From: Mesocentrotus franciscanus
Lineage: Eukaryota; Echinodermata; Echinoidea; Camarodonta; Strongylocentrotidae
Assembly (NCBI GenBank): GCA_037976565.1
Contig: CP137685.1
Coordinates: 21,285,032-21,349,031, forward strand
Direction of reading: 5' to 3'
DNA: 64,000 bases
A program made the position numbers and the translations under genes. The notes under the pieces are model-generated. The model saw only the letters and a list, made by a program, of their open reading frames with translations, had not been told where the DNA came from and made no database searches. Below are positions 24,967 through 37,982 of this stretch, in pieces (within the stretch, counting starts at the first letter, position 1; each line of letters opens with the position of its first letter).

Positions 24967-25246
24967 AGTATTATCATAAAATAATATTTGTATCATTATT
25001 GCTGTTATCTTTACAACATAAAGGCCTATTTTTCGTGTTTTGTTAGCGCTTCAGTATTCCTACAATTGAATATGAATTGTACAGTACATTGTGCAATGTA
25101 GCCTACCCATGTGAATAATGCCTACTGTACAATACATATTACATGTACATGAAGAGCCTATGATACTAGTGAACCAATTTCTCTTGACACTTGAAAACCC
25201 ATGGACTCAAGTTATGTCAACGTTGGCTAGATGGCACTGACCTTAA

Positions 25247-25834
25247 AGGGAAATCCTACCCAAATAGACAACTACTCTAAATGAAAGCAGAAAAATCATA
25301 GAAGCAAACTGATGAAAGTTTCAATTAAATCTGACTAAACGAAAGAAAGTTATGAATTTTTAACGTCGTAATCACTATACATGTACGTATGGGCACTTCA
25401 AATTGGCTGAAGCGGTAATGTCAACGTGATGTAGTGCCGGACTACTTTCCCATCTGTTCCAACATATAAAATGACTAAAATTTAAATTTTTAAAAAATTC
25501 ATTGCTCAGGAGGGTCTATTCTTTTTAGAGGACCTATAATAATATGCTATCTATAATATAATTTGAGTAGTGCCCCAAGGGAGAAGGAACTTACAAGAAA
25601 AACAGAAATTAATGATATTTTTGTACACAGCAAATGGGAGAGTTATCCACGTCCTACATCACAATCCACTGACCGAACTGCCAATTTAAGATTCGCATAG
25701 ACTTAGTGATCTCATATTTCAAACATTCATAACTTCCTTACTATTGGTCCGATTCATTTCAAACTTTTGCCATTCTGTTTCTGTTATTTTTCTGCTTTCA
25801 TACAAATCAACTTATTACAAGGGTTGGATTGTCC
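25247..25834. mobile_element. MITE with TTAA target duplication (family B)
   Basis: Flanked by TTAA at 25243-25246 and 25835-25838. Ends AGGGAAATCCTACCC and GGGTTGGATTGTCC are imperfect inverted repeats. Homologous along its length to 35883-36393. Confidence 0.8.
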
Positions 25835-26406
25835 TTAAACAAATGCTCATCAGGAATTATTATACTTGCTGTCTGATGGTAAACATCACCCTAGCTACAT
25901 GTATGCTGAATACTGGATTTCTCCATGGAGTAAGAAGTGAACCATACACACATACTGATTACTGTTTTGTTGTTTTATATTACTTTGTTTTTGTTGTTTT
26001 GCCTTTTTTTCTTCGGAACACTGCTTCCCTGCTACCCAGTCCTAAAAATTACTCTAGCTTTGCTGTATACTGGATATTGTCAAGGCTGTAAAGTGAAAAT
26101 CAACTTTAGGCCTCTATCATGCACACATATAAACCAATCATTGTTGCTTTTGTTTGTTTGTTTGTCTGTCTATTAATTTTGTTTCAGGAATAATACTGCT
26201 TCAGTCATTGCCAGTGCTAGCTGTCCAATCATAATTATTACCCTTGATACATGAATACTCAATAATGGATTGTCAACAATTGTTTGAAAATATTTACTTT
26301 TATGTTTTCTCTTTAAAAAATAAGCGATTCTTGTGCACAGTTTAACCACTTTTAGTTTCACTTTATAATCTTTTCATGTAATTAATGTTATACATAGCAC
26401 CTTTAA

Positions 26407-26466
26407 AGAGAAAGTTGAGTTCTGGGAAGAGGTGAAAAATAATTTGTGAGCATTATCATTGTTATT
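26407..26466. mobile_element. End fragment of a family C TTAA MITE
   Basis: Begins after TTAA (26403-26406) with AGAGAAAGTTGAGTTCTGG and matches the complement of 47520-47588. It is cut off where the LINE tail starts, so the LINE inserted into it. Confidence 0.65.
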
Positions 26467-27976
26467 AAGTTTCAGTTTCAGTTTCAGTTTAGTTTCTTTT
26501 ATTTCACATGAACAAAAACAATACATTAACAAAACATAGCATGTTTACAAAATTGATATTCGTGAACAATAAAGACATCTACACAGCATAAGTTTGTATT
26601 GCATTTACACTAAATAATTTTGAAGTTACATGTGAAAAAAGGAACTTAATAAAAAGCATATAGGTAGCTTGTAGAATTTAAGTTCCACAGAATACTTTTG
26701 ACACAGTGTCATTCATAATAAGGTAGAAGTATAATAATAAAAAAGCAAAGTATACAGACAAAAACAATGAAATGATATGGATGATGGATGTAAGGAAAAA
26801 GAGAAATAGGAAGAGAAGGTAAAGAATGGGGGTCAGAAGAAGAATGAGAAGAGAGAAAAGGAAGTTTTAGAATAGAATGTTCAAGGTCGAGAGTCACAGT
26901 CGGGGAATTGTATAGTTGTGCTATATTACACGTACAAATTCAATAATAGCAATTTAATATGTTTTTTGAAGCTGCCACAGTTTTTAAGCCATTTGAGATT
27001 TAGATCAGTAGTTTGGTCCTGTATATGAAATTGTTTTGGGGGCAAAAACTGTCCTGGTTAGAGGAAGATGATAGTTTGCACGTGTTGCATGTCGTGTTTG
27101 GTATGTGTGTATAGCGTCATTTTTTGTAAAGAGTTCATTTATGGCTGATGGGAGTTCTTGGTGAGACAACTGAAACATGAATATGCCGAGATTTGAAAGA
27201 TATAAATCTTTAACTTTTAAAAGTTTGTCTTTCAAAATAAAAGGGTCAGTATGTGAGCAATAGTTAGCATTATTTATCACTCTGAGTACACGTTTCTGTA
27301 AAAGAAGTATTCTATTGATATATGTGGTGTTTGAATTACCCCAAGCAAGAATTCCATAATGTAAATACGGCAGTATTAGGGTTGAGCAAAGAGATAATAA
27401 TATTTTGTGAGGGAATTAAAGTCTAAATTTGTTTATAACACCAATATTTCGTGAAACAAGTCGGCAGAGTACATCCATGTGTGTTTTCCATGATAGTTTG
27501 TTGTTAAAGTATATTCCAAGAAATTTTGTAGATTGAACACAGTCAAGGGCTGCTCCATTTATGAATACTTCACCCAGAAGTGAGCCAATAATATTGCTAA
27601 ACAACATGTAAAATATTCAAGGAGAGTTTGTTTGCCTGGATCCATTCATAAATTAAAGTAAGTTCATAGTTAACAGTATTTAGTAAAATTTGTGGGTCAC
27701 GATGAGATAAAAATATGTTAGTGTCATCTGCAAATAAGATTAATGATAAGGTGGTACACTGTAGATGCGCCTTTAAGATCATTTATATATAAAATAAAGA
27801 GCAGTGGCCGAGTAATGACCCTTGTAGTACACCACATGTAATATGTCTGACAGTTGATTCGCAATTATTGACTGAGACAAATTGGGTCCTGTCTTGCAAG
27901 TAATTACAACCACTCCAAGGCCCTTCCTCTCACACCATAGTGCGAAAGTTTATATAATAAAATGTCATGATCTATA

Positions 27977-28513
27977 CAGCGTGTCTACACACAAAACAAT
28001 TTATCCCGAAACTCTATAACGATACGTCGTATAAAGAATCATCGTATAAATTCCAGGGTGTCCACACACAAGAAACGTCGTATAAAGAATCATCGTATAA
28101 ATTCCAGGGTGTCCACACGCACAAGAAAGTAATCCCAAAACTCTACAGCGAAATGTCGTATAGGTGCACAGTTTGCTACTGCGGTCATGAAATGGAAGCG
28201 GAAATGAGAGGTCAGGTCTCCTTTCGCGATCCGACGTTAAGCCCCGCCCAGTTAGACTAGTTCCGTCCACACACAAAGTTTCCGTGATTAAGCGTGATTA
28301 GGCGTGATTAGGCGTGATTAGTTATTGAGTTCTAGTTCGAAACGATGCCCAAACCTGCGTTTCGTTATACGACGTTTTGTTATACGACGTATCGTTAGTA
28401 AGCGTCCACACACACAATTTCATCATATAACTATCGCGAAACGGTATAACTATTGCGAAACGGTATAACTAATCACGCCTAATCACGGAAAATGTTGTGT
28501 GTGGACAGGGGGT
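27977..28513. mobile_element. 537-bp MITE inserted in the RT gene
   Basis: Flanked by TA; ends CAGCGTGTCTACACAC and GTGTGTGGACAGGGGGT are imperfect inverted repeats. It lies between the codons for FDT and DHD of the retrotransposon, so the target can be read exactly. The interior contains direct repeats (GTCGTATAAAGAATCATCG twice) and GCGTGATTA units. Confidence 0.85.
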
Positions 28514-28553
28514 TAGTGTCGAAGGCCTTGGAGAAGTCCAGGAATATTCCAAT

Positions 28554-29103
28554 TAGGGCTGTGCATAACCGTGTAATGAGGTACTTGAGTACACTCCTAG
28601 GCTTACAGGCGAGTACTCAAATACTCGGACGCCATGTTTTTTTTTTATAATTTTTTTTAATATTTTGATTTTTTTTTTTTGCCAACACCATACTACGAAC
28701 AGTACGAAGGTTCGTCTCTGAAAACCAACGCGATTTTACTTCAAGTTGCTGTTGAAAACGCCTATTTGTGGCTTTTGTGCTTTTGAATTTTTGACAAATA
28801 ATTGAAACAATGTTATTTTTAAAACTAAAGATGACAGACAAATATTCCTCAGAGTCCAAACAGAAATCCGGAGATTTGGTCCCAGTTTCTGAGTGGTGAG
28901 TTGACAGTGACACCCTGTGTATGATTGAGCTGGGAAACATTTTTACCCACTGTACCATGCCGGTGCTCTTCTGGCACGGGTGACCATCGGCCTGGACAGT
29001 GCCAAGTGAACGGGGGAAAAAAAAGAAAAAAAATGGCGGCCGAGTATTCGAGTACGAGAAATCGTGCGAGTACTCGAGTATTCGAGTACTCGTCGCAGCC
29101 TTA
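28554..29103. mobile_element. Non-autonomous hAT element, 550 bp
   Basis: Eight-bp target duplication ATTCCAAT at 28546-28553 and 29104-29111, with inverted ends TAGGGCTGTGC and GTCGCAGCCTTA. The interior carries palindromic GAGTACTCGAGTATTCGAG tracts. It also sits inside the retrotransposon, 32 bp from motif A. The 182-residue open frame across it is not a recognisable transposase. Confidence 0.85.
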
Positions 29104-30858
29104 ATTCCAATGGTGTGTGAATAATTATTGATTGCTTGACTGACTTTATTTATAAATATGAGCATTGCGTGAGTTGTTGTATGTTATTTGCGAAACCCGA
29201 ATTGAGAATCAGAAAGTACAGTAAGTCACATTCTGATAAGAACTTAATGGTGCATGGTAACATGTTCGAATATCGTTGTTGTCCACAGATTAAAAATGTG
29301 TAATTTTATACATTATTTTGGACCTTTTTTTTTTCATGCAAAGTTTCTTGTCTTTTTGTCCCCATTTTTTCTTCGTTATTACAAAAAAAAATGTAATGTA
29401 TAGTTAATATGATTACCGGTATTCCTCTTTTCAAAAATGTAAAGATCTTTAAGATTCATTGTCATATGCCAACGTTATGGCAGGTTTGCTGCGACACTTT
29501 CCCAGTGGTTTCACGCAAACAACGTGTTTATTCAAGAGAAAAGCAAGGTCAAATCAAACGAAATTACCATTTTTTCCTCCAAATATTCATTTATTGTCCT
29601 TCCTGTAATACATGTATTGTACAGAGTATGATGTACCGGCAGAAGATAAATTCCATGGGGATTAATTTGATATGTGAACTGATCCGTGTAAAGATGAAAA
29701 CATGTACATGTAATTGGTTGGCAACACAACACTCTGCGAAAGTCCACATAGCAACAGTGAATAGGCTTGCAGCTCAACACTGGGAACTAGAATGTACTTG
29801 TAATTAATTAATCTGAATGCGTCATTCAATCATAAAAGTGAGGTGTAAAAGGTAGCACATGTTGAGTGTGCTTTCTTTTAAACTAAAACTTTCATAACGT
29901 AATGGAAAGCAAAGTGACAATGGTATGGAATTCCTTTAATGATATTCCTGTAGTTTTGATGACAAACTGTATCTATGATTTTAGGGTTAAGTCTGTAGTA
30001 CTGGTGTACACATGTATGAATAGAATTCTTATTGTATATGTACAATTTACAATGACATTCTTAGCAAAATCAACATTTTAACTTATTAAAAAATCATCTT
30101 CTTCAATCATTCCGGCATAGCGGTACTCTTTTTCTTTCATGCATTTTATCTCAAAGTGATGAACAATGAACAACTACAGTATGTACTTTTACAATGCATA
30201 TAGTTGTGTCTTCACTTCTAATAAGTGAAAGCCTGCGACAGTGGCCTGCACGTCGGCTGATTCTTGCTTAAAGCATTCATTCTAAAGGATATATGTGAAG
30301 CGAAATAACGCAGGAAAGTACAGGCACGGCTAATCACCGGCATGTTCAGTTAAATGAACAAAATTAACAAAACTATAGGCAGGAAATCAGGCTTTAAAAC
30401 CCACTTATTGGATTTATTAAGATCTTCTAAACTCAAATAATTGGGCATTGATTTTCTAATCCAGCTTCCTCACACTGTATATACAATAACAGAGAGCTTA
30501 GGGATGAAAGAAAAGTGTTTGGGATAATGTACATGTATGTAAATGCCCAAAGGTTACATCATAGAGATGATTTTATTTTATTTTTATTTATTTTTTCATT
30601 CTTAAAATGTTGTGTTGTGACAACATATTTGCTGTAAAATGTTGTAATTCATGTTCATATACAGGTGTGTTCTTGTGTAAGTTATATGTAAATCTATACT
30701 AAAAAAAATACATGTAAAAAATGTACAGATTTTCCCAATTAAATGTGACAGAACACTTTTTAAGTGCACTTGTCCTGTACGTGCGATTTGTGCACTGAAA
30801 TGCATGTTCAAAATGCACAATTTATTGTACTGTACCTGGTAAAAATTATATGTATTAA

Positions 30859-31354
30859 AGGTATTACAAAGTTTTGGTATGGGGTCATGAATTTGGTTCA
30901 AATGAACATATTGGAAGCATATGCGATTTTACAATATTCAATGATCGTTGTCGCAGTTCAAATCGAGTCTAAAGTGATGAAATTGTAAATAATAAACCCT
31001 TTATGTTATATAGCGCCCTCTCAAGACTGATATTACTTTAGCTCTAAAACAATGTTTCTTGACTACAATTGACCGATTTGCTATTCCCCTTTGGAAATTA
31101 TATATCAGAGCTGCATATTCTGAGATTTTCATGGTCGTAGCTACCATGGAATGGCCTTAGGCACTATTTGAAATATTTGAAATTTACGGGAGCACCGGTA
31201 AATTTTGATTATTCAATTTGCTCGAAAGCAGAAGTGTTCTAGGGGCTAATTTTTTAGTGCTTATAATACATCCACAGGGGCATCCAAATATATCAAAAAT
31301 TTAAAGAATTACTATCCATCCAATTTCAAAATTTCCCAAAACTTTGCATGACCT
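30859..31354. mobile_element. MITE with TTAA target duplication (family A, intact copy)
   Basis: Flanked by TTAA at 30855-30858 and 31355-31358, 496 bp, nearly identical to 16660-17378 without that copy's insertion. Ends are AGGTATTACAAAGTTTTGG and CTTTGCATGACCT. Confidence 0.85.
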
Positions 31355-33919
31355 TTAATGTCGATCATGATTCACTACATTGTTATTAGTTAACCACACT
31401 TTGTGCATTTTGTATGGCCGTATGTATGCCGATAACCATTATACCGTAAAAACCACAAAATAGTGGTCTGCTAACCACATCCATGTTTTATGTTATATAC
31501 ATGTAGATCTACAGTACATGTACAATGTAACTATTAACCCAAACAATAAAGGTCAGTTAATCCGATTCATTAAGCCTAATGTCTACTAAGTATCCTAGAT
31601 GATCAGACTTAATCCTATTTTAATATCCTGTTCATTAATTAAAGACCTGCTGTACAGGTTTACATGTATGAGTAAATGATAGACCTTGTTATTTACGTTA
31701 TAATACATGTACATAGGCCTACTATTTTCTGTTATTTCATATTCGAAGAATTAGAGGAACAATCAAAAACAATCTGAAGATTCCCTACATATCTACAAGT
31801 ATGTTTTAATGAGTGCATCATTGTTTTAAAGTACCCTTATCTTATCTTGTCATCTACTTTTGTGAGTGTGCAAGAAAAAAAAAAAATCATTATAGGCAAA
31901 AATGTTACTTTGACATCAAAATAAATTCAATCTTGCCACCGCGCTGCCTAAATATTGGAACGTAAAAAATCCTGGGCTGTAATCCAACGGTAGAATTACG
32001 AATTTTGAACATCATTAAGCGGTTTAAGTACATGTTTAGTTTTACAGATTATTTTTCTTCATTTACTGACGCATTTCCCTGCTACAGCTCTGCCTTTTAA
32101 TGAGTTTCATTTTCTAAACATGACTGTATCAGAAATAATTGTATGTGAATTAAAAATAACAACTATGATATACTGTACCAAACTACCTATATACTGTAAT
32201 TACATTTAGAGTGTTTTTTGTGATAGTCTACACTGTCGTCCTTGCTTTCTTAATAATATGAGCAAATAGTTTAGTTGATTATAGTTCATGTAACTAGAAA
32301 TCTGAAATATTAGTTCTTTAGCTAGTACATGTATTGGAAAGTATTTTTTTCAATTATTCAGATGCACAATGAGATGTTTTAGTTACACTCATTCGCTTTC
32401 CTGACCTTTACCCTTTCTCTTGACTTTGATCAAACATTTCACAAACTTGTCATTCTCTGCTCAGGCTATCCATACCGGTATATTTGTACAGTACAATACA
32501 GATGAATGCTAAGTCCTCATGTAGTGTACTGTAGGCATGTTTACAGGGAACATGAAAGCACATCACAAATCAGGCCAATATTTCATTTAATTCAGGTTTG
32601 GTTGCTAACCCAAAAGAACAAATAAAATATCACTCATTTTTACTTTGGAGAAATTGGAGTGAAACTGTATAGGATACTTTTAGGAAACAAACCAAGGTTT
32701 TATTTTTCTTTTTTTTTCTTCTTTTTTTTTTTCTTTTTTTTGTATTGGGGAAATTTATATACAGTAGGTTTGTGATAAATTATTGATTTCCTGAAATTAA
32801 TGGGTACTTCACACTTTTATTTAAATTGATTTCATGGTCTATAACAAATATTGTTTGGAAAACGCAACTTTCTGATGGAGTGAAAGTGGGCATGATGCAT
32901 GAGCAATATTTACATGTATGGATATGATCTCCAACATCTACTGGGTCATATGAATGTTGAAGTAAGAAATACATTGTAAATGTATACTAAAGCAATGAAG
33001 GATCTATCTTGTATTCTTGAGTTCTGCTAAGTTTGCATTTTGGAAGAAAGTTATTCTGAATTGATAATCATGTACATGTACTATCTAAAAGATGTATTGT
33101 TTGGAAAAGCAACAAAAAAGCGAACAAAAACTTTCTGATTCAGAGAAAGGTACAATATCTTTACTTTGAAATAGAAACATACAGTACATTGTAGGCTTTT
33201 ATTCATTGATTAGACCTACATGTACATACAGTAATAGGCTACAATGTACTACTAGCTCAGTTTCCTTTTTAAATATCTACATGTACGTGTATTTGCTTAT
33301 TACTCAACAATCATATATTTCATTATCCATCAAAGTTGTCCCACAAATGTCATTCACTGTCTTGTAAATTATTTCAATGTTAGTTTCATTCAATGTCTGT
33401 GACTGTTTATTTTTCATTCATACACTGTACCAAACAAAACTCAAAATTTAATTTCAAACTCTGGATCTACAAAAGTACCGGTACACTCCTCGCCTCGTAC
33501 TACTTTTCATTCACTGCTGGGGGTATAAAAACACACACTAGGGACACACTCTATTACCGGTAACTGCAAGTTGAACTTGGTAATTGTGTTCATAGGGGAG
33601 ACACCGAGACAGTATAAACATCCTACCACATGGCACAACAAATAACCTTGAATCCTGGAGCAATGTTGTTGATCTACAAGACATGTCTGTGGTCTAGTGA
33701 TTTTGAAATAATGTAGAATGCATTTGTGATAATATCAAAGGGAATTCTTATTTTGATGACAGTAACCAAAAATTGCATACTGTAGGCCTTTGATTAAGTA
33801 TTGTATGTACTTGTATATCAATAGGTGAATGATTTACCGGTATATATACAGAATTCATGTGTACATGTATGTCAATAATGTTTTAAAAGGAGTTATAATT
33901 TAATTTACATATATGTTAA

Positions 33920-34155
33920 TGGCAGATCCAGGAGGGGGAAAAGGGGCACGATCTCCCCAATTGCAAAACTCAATCATGCCCCCCCCCCCATTTGACCCCA
34001 AAAAGGGGGATGAAAAATGTGAAACACGTTGACAATGAATTTGGCTTGAAAATTAAGGCACCCCCCAAAAAAATTATGACTATTTATTTATTTTGTTTTG
34101 CTTATCAGCAAATTTTCAGACTTGTACCCCCCCTCCAGCATTTCTGGATCTGCCA
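33920..34155. mobile_element. Small inverted-repeat element
   Basis: Ends TGGCAGATCCAG and CTGGATCTGCCA, about 236 bp with a C-rich interior. The terminal word resembles many hAT-like MITEs. The target duplication is unclear. Confidence 0.65.
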
Positions 34156-34779
34156 CTGGATGTGGGAAAACTGAATGTCTGAAACTGCGATCAGATAGCA
34201 GATATTTCCTGAAATTGGAGTATGTCATTGATAAGAATGTCACTTGACTGTACATGTGGTATGTAGCCTACTGTACACTGTATGAGTGCTAATGTGTATG
34301 ACTTGATAATGAGTGAGCAAGTTTCTTGTGAAAGCGCATTGAAACTAGACAGTGCTGGCTTCTCTAATTGGATACAGCGATACCTCAATACATATCTAAC
34401 ACTTATAACTGTACACTGATACACGTAGTACACAAGTACGACAATACTCTATAAGAGGGATGTACTCAAATGGAAGACGAGGTCCAATAAATCACAATTT
34501 TGGCTACTGACTCATTGGTCCAACTCCAATTTACAGTTTCTCTTGGTTATTCATTTGCAGCAAGCAGTGGACTTCAATCATTGAAGGTGTCGCACATGTC
34601 ATTCTATCTTTCTTCCTTGTAGCACTTCAAGCAGTTCCGTTATCATTGGTTATACTGAGGTCACTGGTCACACAGACAAACGGACTCCAAATTGATTCCA
34701 AACAAACCCACTTGTTGACCGTGTACTGTAATATTTTGTTCAGTCTGTTGTCAGTCTGTCAGTCTCATCATTGTGACTG

Positions 34780-35225
34780 AGGTATCACAGAATTTCCAAG
34801 ATTTTTTTGCTGATACACTGTGTAGCAATGTTGAGATACAGGCAAACCATGAAGGTCTACTCGTATGAATGCACCTCAGATCTGATACCTCGGTGCATAG
34901 ATACATGTAGTAATTCTGACTGAGATGATCTAGAGAACTGCATCCAATATGAAACATTTTACTTCTAAACTTGGATTTCACATCCAGATTGACCAGATAT
35001 CAGGGAAATTCCAAGATTTTTTGTTGATACACTGTGTAGCACTGCAGATATACAGGCAATCCATGAAGACCTACTTGTATGAATGCGACTCACATCTGAC
35101 GATACCTACAGTGTGTAAAGGCATACTGTAGATGGCAATTCTCTGAGACAGTCTAGAGATCTGCACCCGATGTGAAGCACTTTACAGTTTTCACATGTAA
35201 TTCCAAACATGACTTTCACATCCAG
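34780..35225. repeat. Tandem duplication, period about 218 bp
   Basis: AATTTCCAAGATTTTTTTGC then TGATACACTGTGTAGCA at about 34792, and again (TTGATACACTGTGTAGCACTG) at about 35010. Both copies also share GCATCCAATATGAA/GCACCCGATGTGAAGCA-type ends. Confidence 0.75.
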
Positions 35226-35882
35226 TTCTGATCGTGTTCTCGACTTTAATTCCAAACATAAATGATGATCTTCGATAAATTTGATGCTTTGTGAATCCAG
35301 ATGAAAAACTAACCCTGATCCATTCCATGTAATACATTAAACATGACGTACAATGTAAGTGTAAACTTGTCAGCTCCATCTGTGATGCGAGTGCCTCTAA
35401 AAGAGTCTTCCTACTTTGAACAGCAGCAGTTATCATACCGGTAATTGAATATAGATCTGTTTCCTTCAATATGTCAGATCTCAATTTCTCTACATGTCAT
35501 TGACATTGTTATTACCTTACTGCTCAGGATCGATGATTAGTGACAATAAGAAATAACTCCATAAAAACATGTAAAAAACATATATCAACATATTATACTT
35601 CAGGGAAACACCCCCAAAAATATGTAAAATACTAATAACTTTGACACAATACATTATCACAAACTTTCAACTCACAAGAATTCTACTTTGACCTTGCTTA
35701 ATGTCTAATCACATTGTCAAGTTCGATTTGAAAACACAATAAATCGATTGCTCTCCCTCACTAAACCTGTACTTTAAGAAAGAAAGCTTCAATATATGGT
35801 TATTTGTCATAATTTAAAATCAAACACTGTACTGTAGTATACCAATTACCCCAATTTGGGTACATGTAGCCGAAAGATTAAA

Positions 35883-36393
35883 CTAAGAAAGTTATGAATT
35901 TCTGAAAATTGTAATCCCTGTAGGTATGGGCACTTCAAACTGGTTGAATCGGTAATGTCACTGTGACATTGTGCTGGACAACTTTCCCATTTGTTCCAAG
36001 ACACAAAATAACTAAAATGTCAATTTTTCAAAATGTATCACCCAAGGGAGTCTTTTCTTTTTTAATAGAGGGCAGATAATAATTTGCTATCCATAATGTA
36101 TTTTGAGTACTGCCACAAGGGAGAAGGCAGGTTGGAGAACAAACAAAAATTAATATTTCATACACGACTAAAATAACAGGAGAGTTGCCTACAGTGTACG
36201 TCATAATCCATTGACCAATTGCCAAATTGAGATTGACATAATTATAGATTAGATTTAGTGATTTCATATTTCAATCATTCATACTGTAACTCTCTTAAGT
36301 TAAATGGTCCGATTTTTTTCAAAATTTCACCATTTTGTTTTTATTTTTCTGCTTTCGTACAAGTGAACTTATTACAAAGATTCTTATTGCCCT
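35883..36393. mobile_element. MITE with TTAA end (family B, left-truncated)
   Basis: Homologous to 25330-25834 (GTATGGGCACTTCAAA, GGGAGAAGG..). The right end meets TTAA at 36394-36397; the left end is missing. Confidence 0.7.
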
Positions 36394-36815
36394 TTAATGT
36401 CTAGACCCCAGCCGAAGGCCAGGCATTTATCAAAGCATCAGCATTCCATTGGTTACATCATACATGTAGTATGTACATACATGTAGATCTACAATTAAGG
36501 AATGTTCAGTTCTCTAGAGTGTCTATTACAAAATACAACACCAGCTTATTTGAACATCAAGTCATAACACAAAAAACTGGAGGAGTCATTGTAGCCTAAT
36601 TGCCCTTGGATTGGCTAGCCCAACTTGAAATTTTATTTGAATTGTGATTTGAGACTCGACTTTTCCCATTCTTTTTAAAAACGTTATTTAAAGCATAGGC
36701 CTAGGTGACGGTCTAAAACTTAAAAGTTCAAGTTACTTAAAACATATGATTGTCATTAAAAAATGAGAATGATAAGTAAGGTCTAAAAAGTTAGTTATCT
36801 TGCCAACAGACTTAC

Positions 36816-37142
36816 CAGGCACTTTCCAATCTTCGTTTGGGCAGATATCAAACCCGCCGAATATTCACGAATTGCTGACATCCATGGGACGTCTTCATTA
36901 TTCTGCATCATCCCCGGCCGCTCCATCGCCACATTGCTCGTGGAGCTGGCCCTGTGGCTGTCCGACACCCGACGCCTGCATCCTAGTAGCACCGTTAGTC
37001 GAACAACCAAAATTCCCAACAAGCCGCCGAAAAAAGTTATCAAACTGGAACTCAAGAAAACATACCAATATCTGTTTCTACACGTTTCCTCTCCACATTG
37101 CGTAAGTTCACACTCTAAATCAGTTAAGTTTGCAGTCGACAT
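36816..37142 (-). CDS. KCNMA1: BK (Slo1) potassium channel, exon 1: N-terminus, S0 and S0-S1 linker
   Basis: First coding exon of a Slo1-family large-conductance calcium- and voltage-activated potassium channel in the plasma membrane. The exon gives 109 codons from ATG at 37142 (context AAAATG) and ends at a consensus donor (CTG|GTAAGT, intron begins 36815) in phase 0. Residues 1-25 are the short extracellular N-terminus with an N-glycosylation sequon (NLT at 5-7). Residues about 26-54 form the BK-specific extra helix S0 (YWYVFLSSSLITFFGGLL). Residues about 85-107 (WMSAIREYSAGLISAQTKIG) match the conserved BK linker that precedes S1 (vertebrate form WMTSVKDWAG..ISAQT). The exon break just before S1 agrees with known Slo genes. 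The voltage sensor, pore and RCK domains are not in the window, so calcium gating cannot be assessed. The sequence is rather divergent from fly and human Slo1, so it could be a lineage-specific Slo1 paralogue. Confidence 0.88.
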
Positions 37143-37450
37143 TTTGGCAAGAATATTTCCGAAACAAATTCACAGTCAGATCATGTTGTCCCTGGTCGCA
37201 TTCCCGATCCAGCATATACAAAGTAGACGACTATACACTGAGATGAGCTAGCTGAAGCAGCTAGCTAGCATGTATAGAGCATGCATCGAATCAAAATGCA
37301 GTGGGTACAATATTAGCCGGGGAGCTTGGCGGCTGGACCAAATCAACATCGTCGCGTCGCTGGCGATCCATACAACGTTGCTAGCCCACACATAAATTGA
37401 CAAACGTAAACGAGCGCACTAGTACTAGCAGCCGATAAATAGCTAGTCTT
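37143..37450 (-). promoter_or_regulatory. Putative 5' UTR/promoter region of the BK gene
   Basis: Immediately upstream of the BK start codon. It is less AT-rich than its surroundings, with CpG-containing words (CGTCGCGTCGCTGGCG at 37348-37363). No TATA box is obvious. Assignment rests on position only. Confidence 0.35.
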
Positions 37451-37982
37451 CAGTTATAAGCAATTTGGTCTGGTAATACACTAAATTTATCATTATAAAT
37501 TACGAGCATTGTGGGTAAATACTGTATCATATATCCTTGATTTTTGATGATTTGATTGAAATAATCAATTCTATATATAGTGTTACTGTTTATACAGGAA
37601 ATATTTTAGTAGATAAACACAATTCATCAATTGGGTCTGAATTTCCATTCTAAGAAGCGTCTAGTCAACTTAACGGTAAAGAAATTTGTTTTGATTCTTC
37701 TACTTCTCGAAGTAATGCTAATCCGAAATACGTAAAATGTGAAATTTGAGATTGAATTTCAATAAACTGATTCGATTTGAATGAATTTGATTTCGTAGGT
37801 TTTACTCATTTTTTGAACTTGTTAATTATCGAAAAGGCAGAGGATCAAGTTAAAGCTAACTTTAACGTCTGTTACGTTGACACCAGCCCATCAATGTTGT
37901 GATGGTTATGGCAGAATTTCTAACAAAACTTTACTCCTGTGAGATGAGTCCTGTCACATTTCCCGTTAGTTTAATCACGTAA

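Larger units (their letters stand above)
26467..29225 (-). pseudogene. Decayed non-LTR retrotransposon (CR1/L2/jockey-like RT), split by two insertions
   Basis: Minus-strand reverse-transcriptase remains in order: SQFGFRK then a stop and a HAMLIFINKVSQAI stretch (29112-29220); GIFLDFSKAFDT, catalytic motif A (about 28516-28545); DHDILLYKLSHYGVRG (about 27915-27975); the FADD catalytic motif with a following ..ANKLSLN block (27597-27782); TKFLGIYFNNKLSWKTH (27416-27607); and the C-terminal region with NDAIHTYQTRHA (27005-27280). Stop codons and frameshifts separate the pieces, so it is dead. The 3' end is a short CTGAAA tandem tail at 26467-26490. It lies in the same orientation as the BK gene and is 5'-truncated near 29,220. 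Confidence 0.85.
13118..36815 (-). other. BK gene intron 1 (contains exon 2b)
   Basis: A 23.7-kb interval between BK exon 1 and exon 2a. Apart from exon 2b I see no other coding sequence. It holds short hairpin repeats, several inverted-repeat transposons with TTAA or TA target duplications, a decayed LINE split by two further elements, microsatellites and AT-rich unique DNA. Stretches such as 17.4-18.5, 22.9-23.7, 29.3-30.8 and 31.4-33.9 kb show nothing recognisable beyond scattered TACATGTA motifs. Confidence 0.75.

Noticed and set aside
24769..24996. Poly-Ile/Leu and poly-Val open frames
   Set aside because: These are microsatellite translations on both strands.
28617..29165. 182-residue minus-strand open frame as a transposase
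   Set aside because: It runs from LINE RT sequence through the hAT element by chance; no transposase motif is present.
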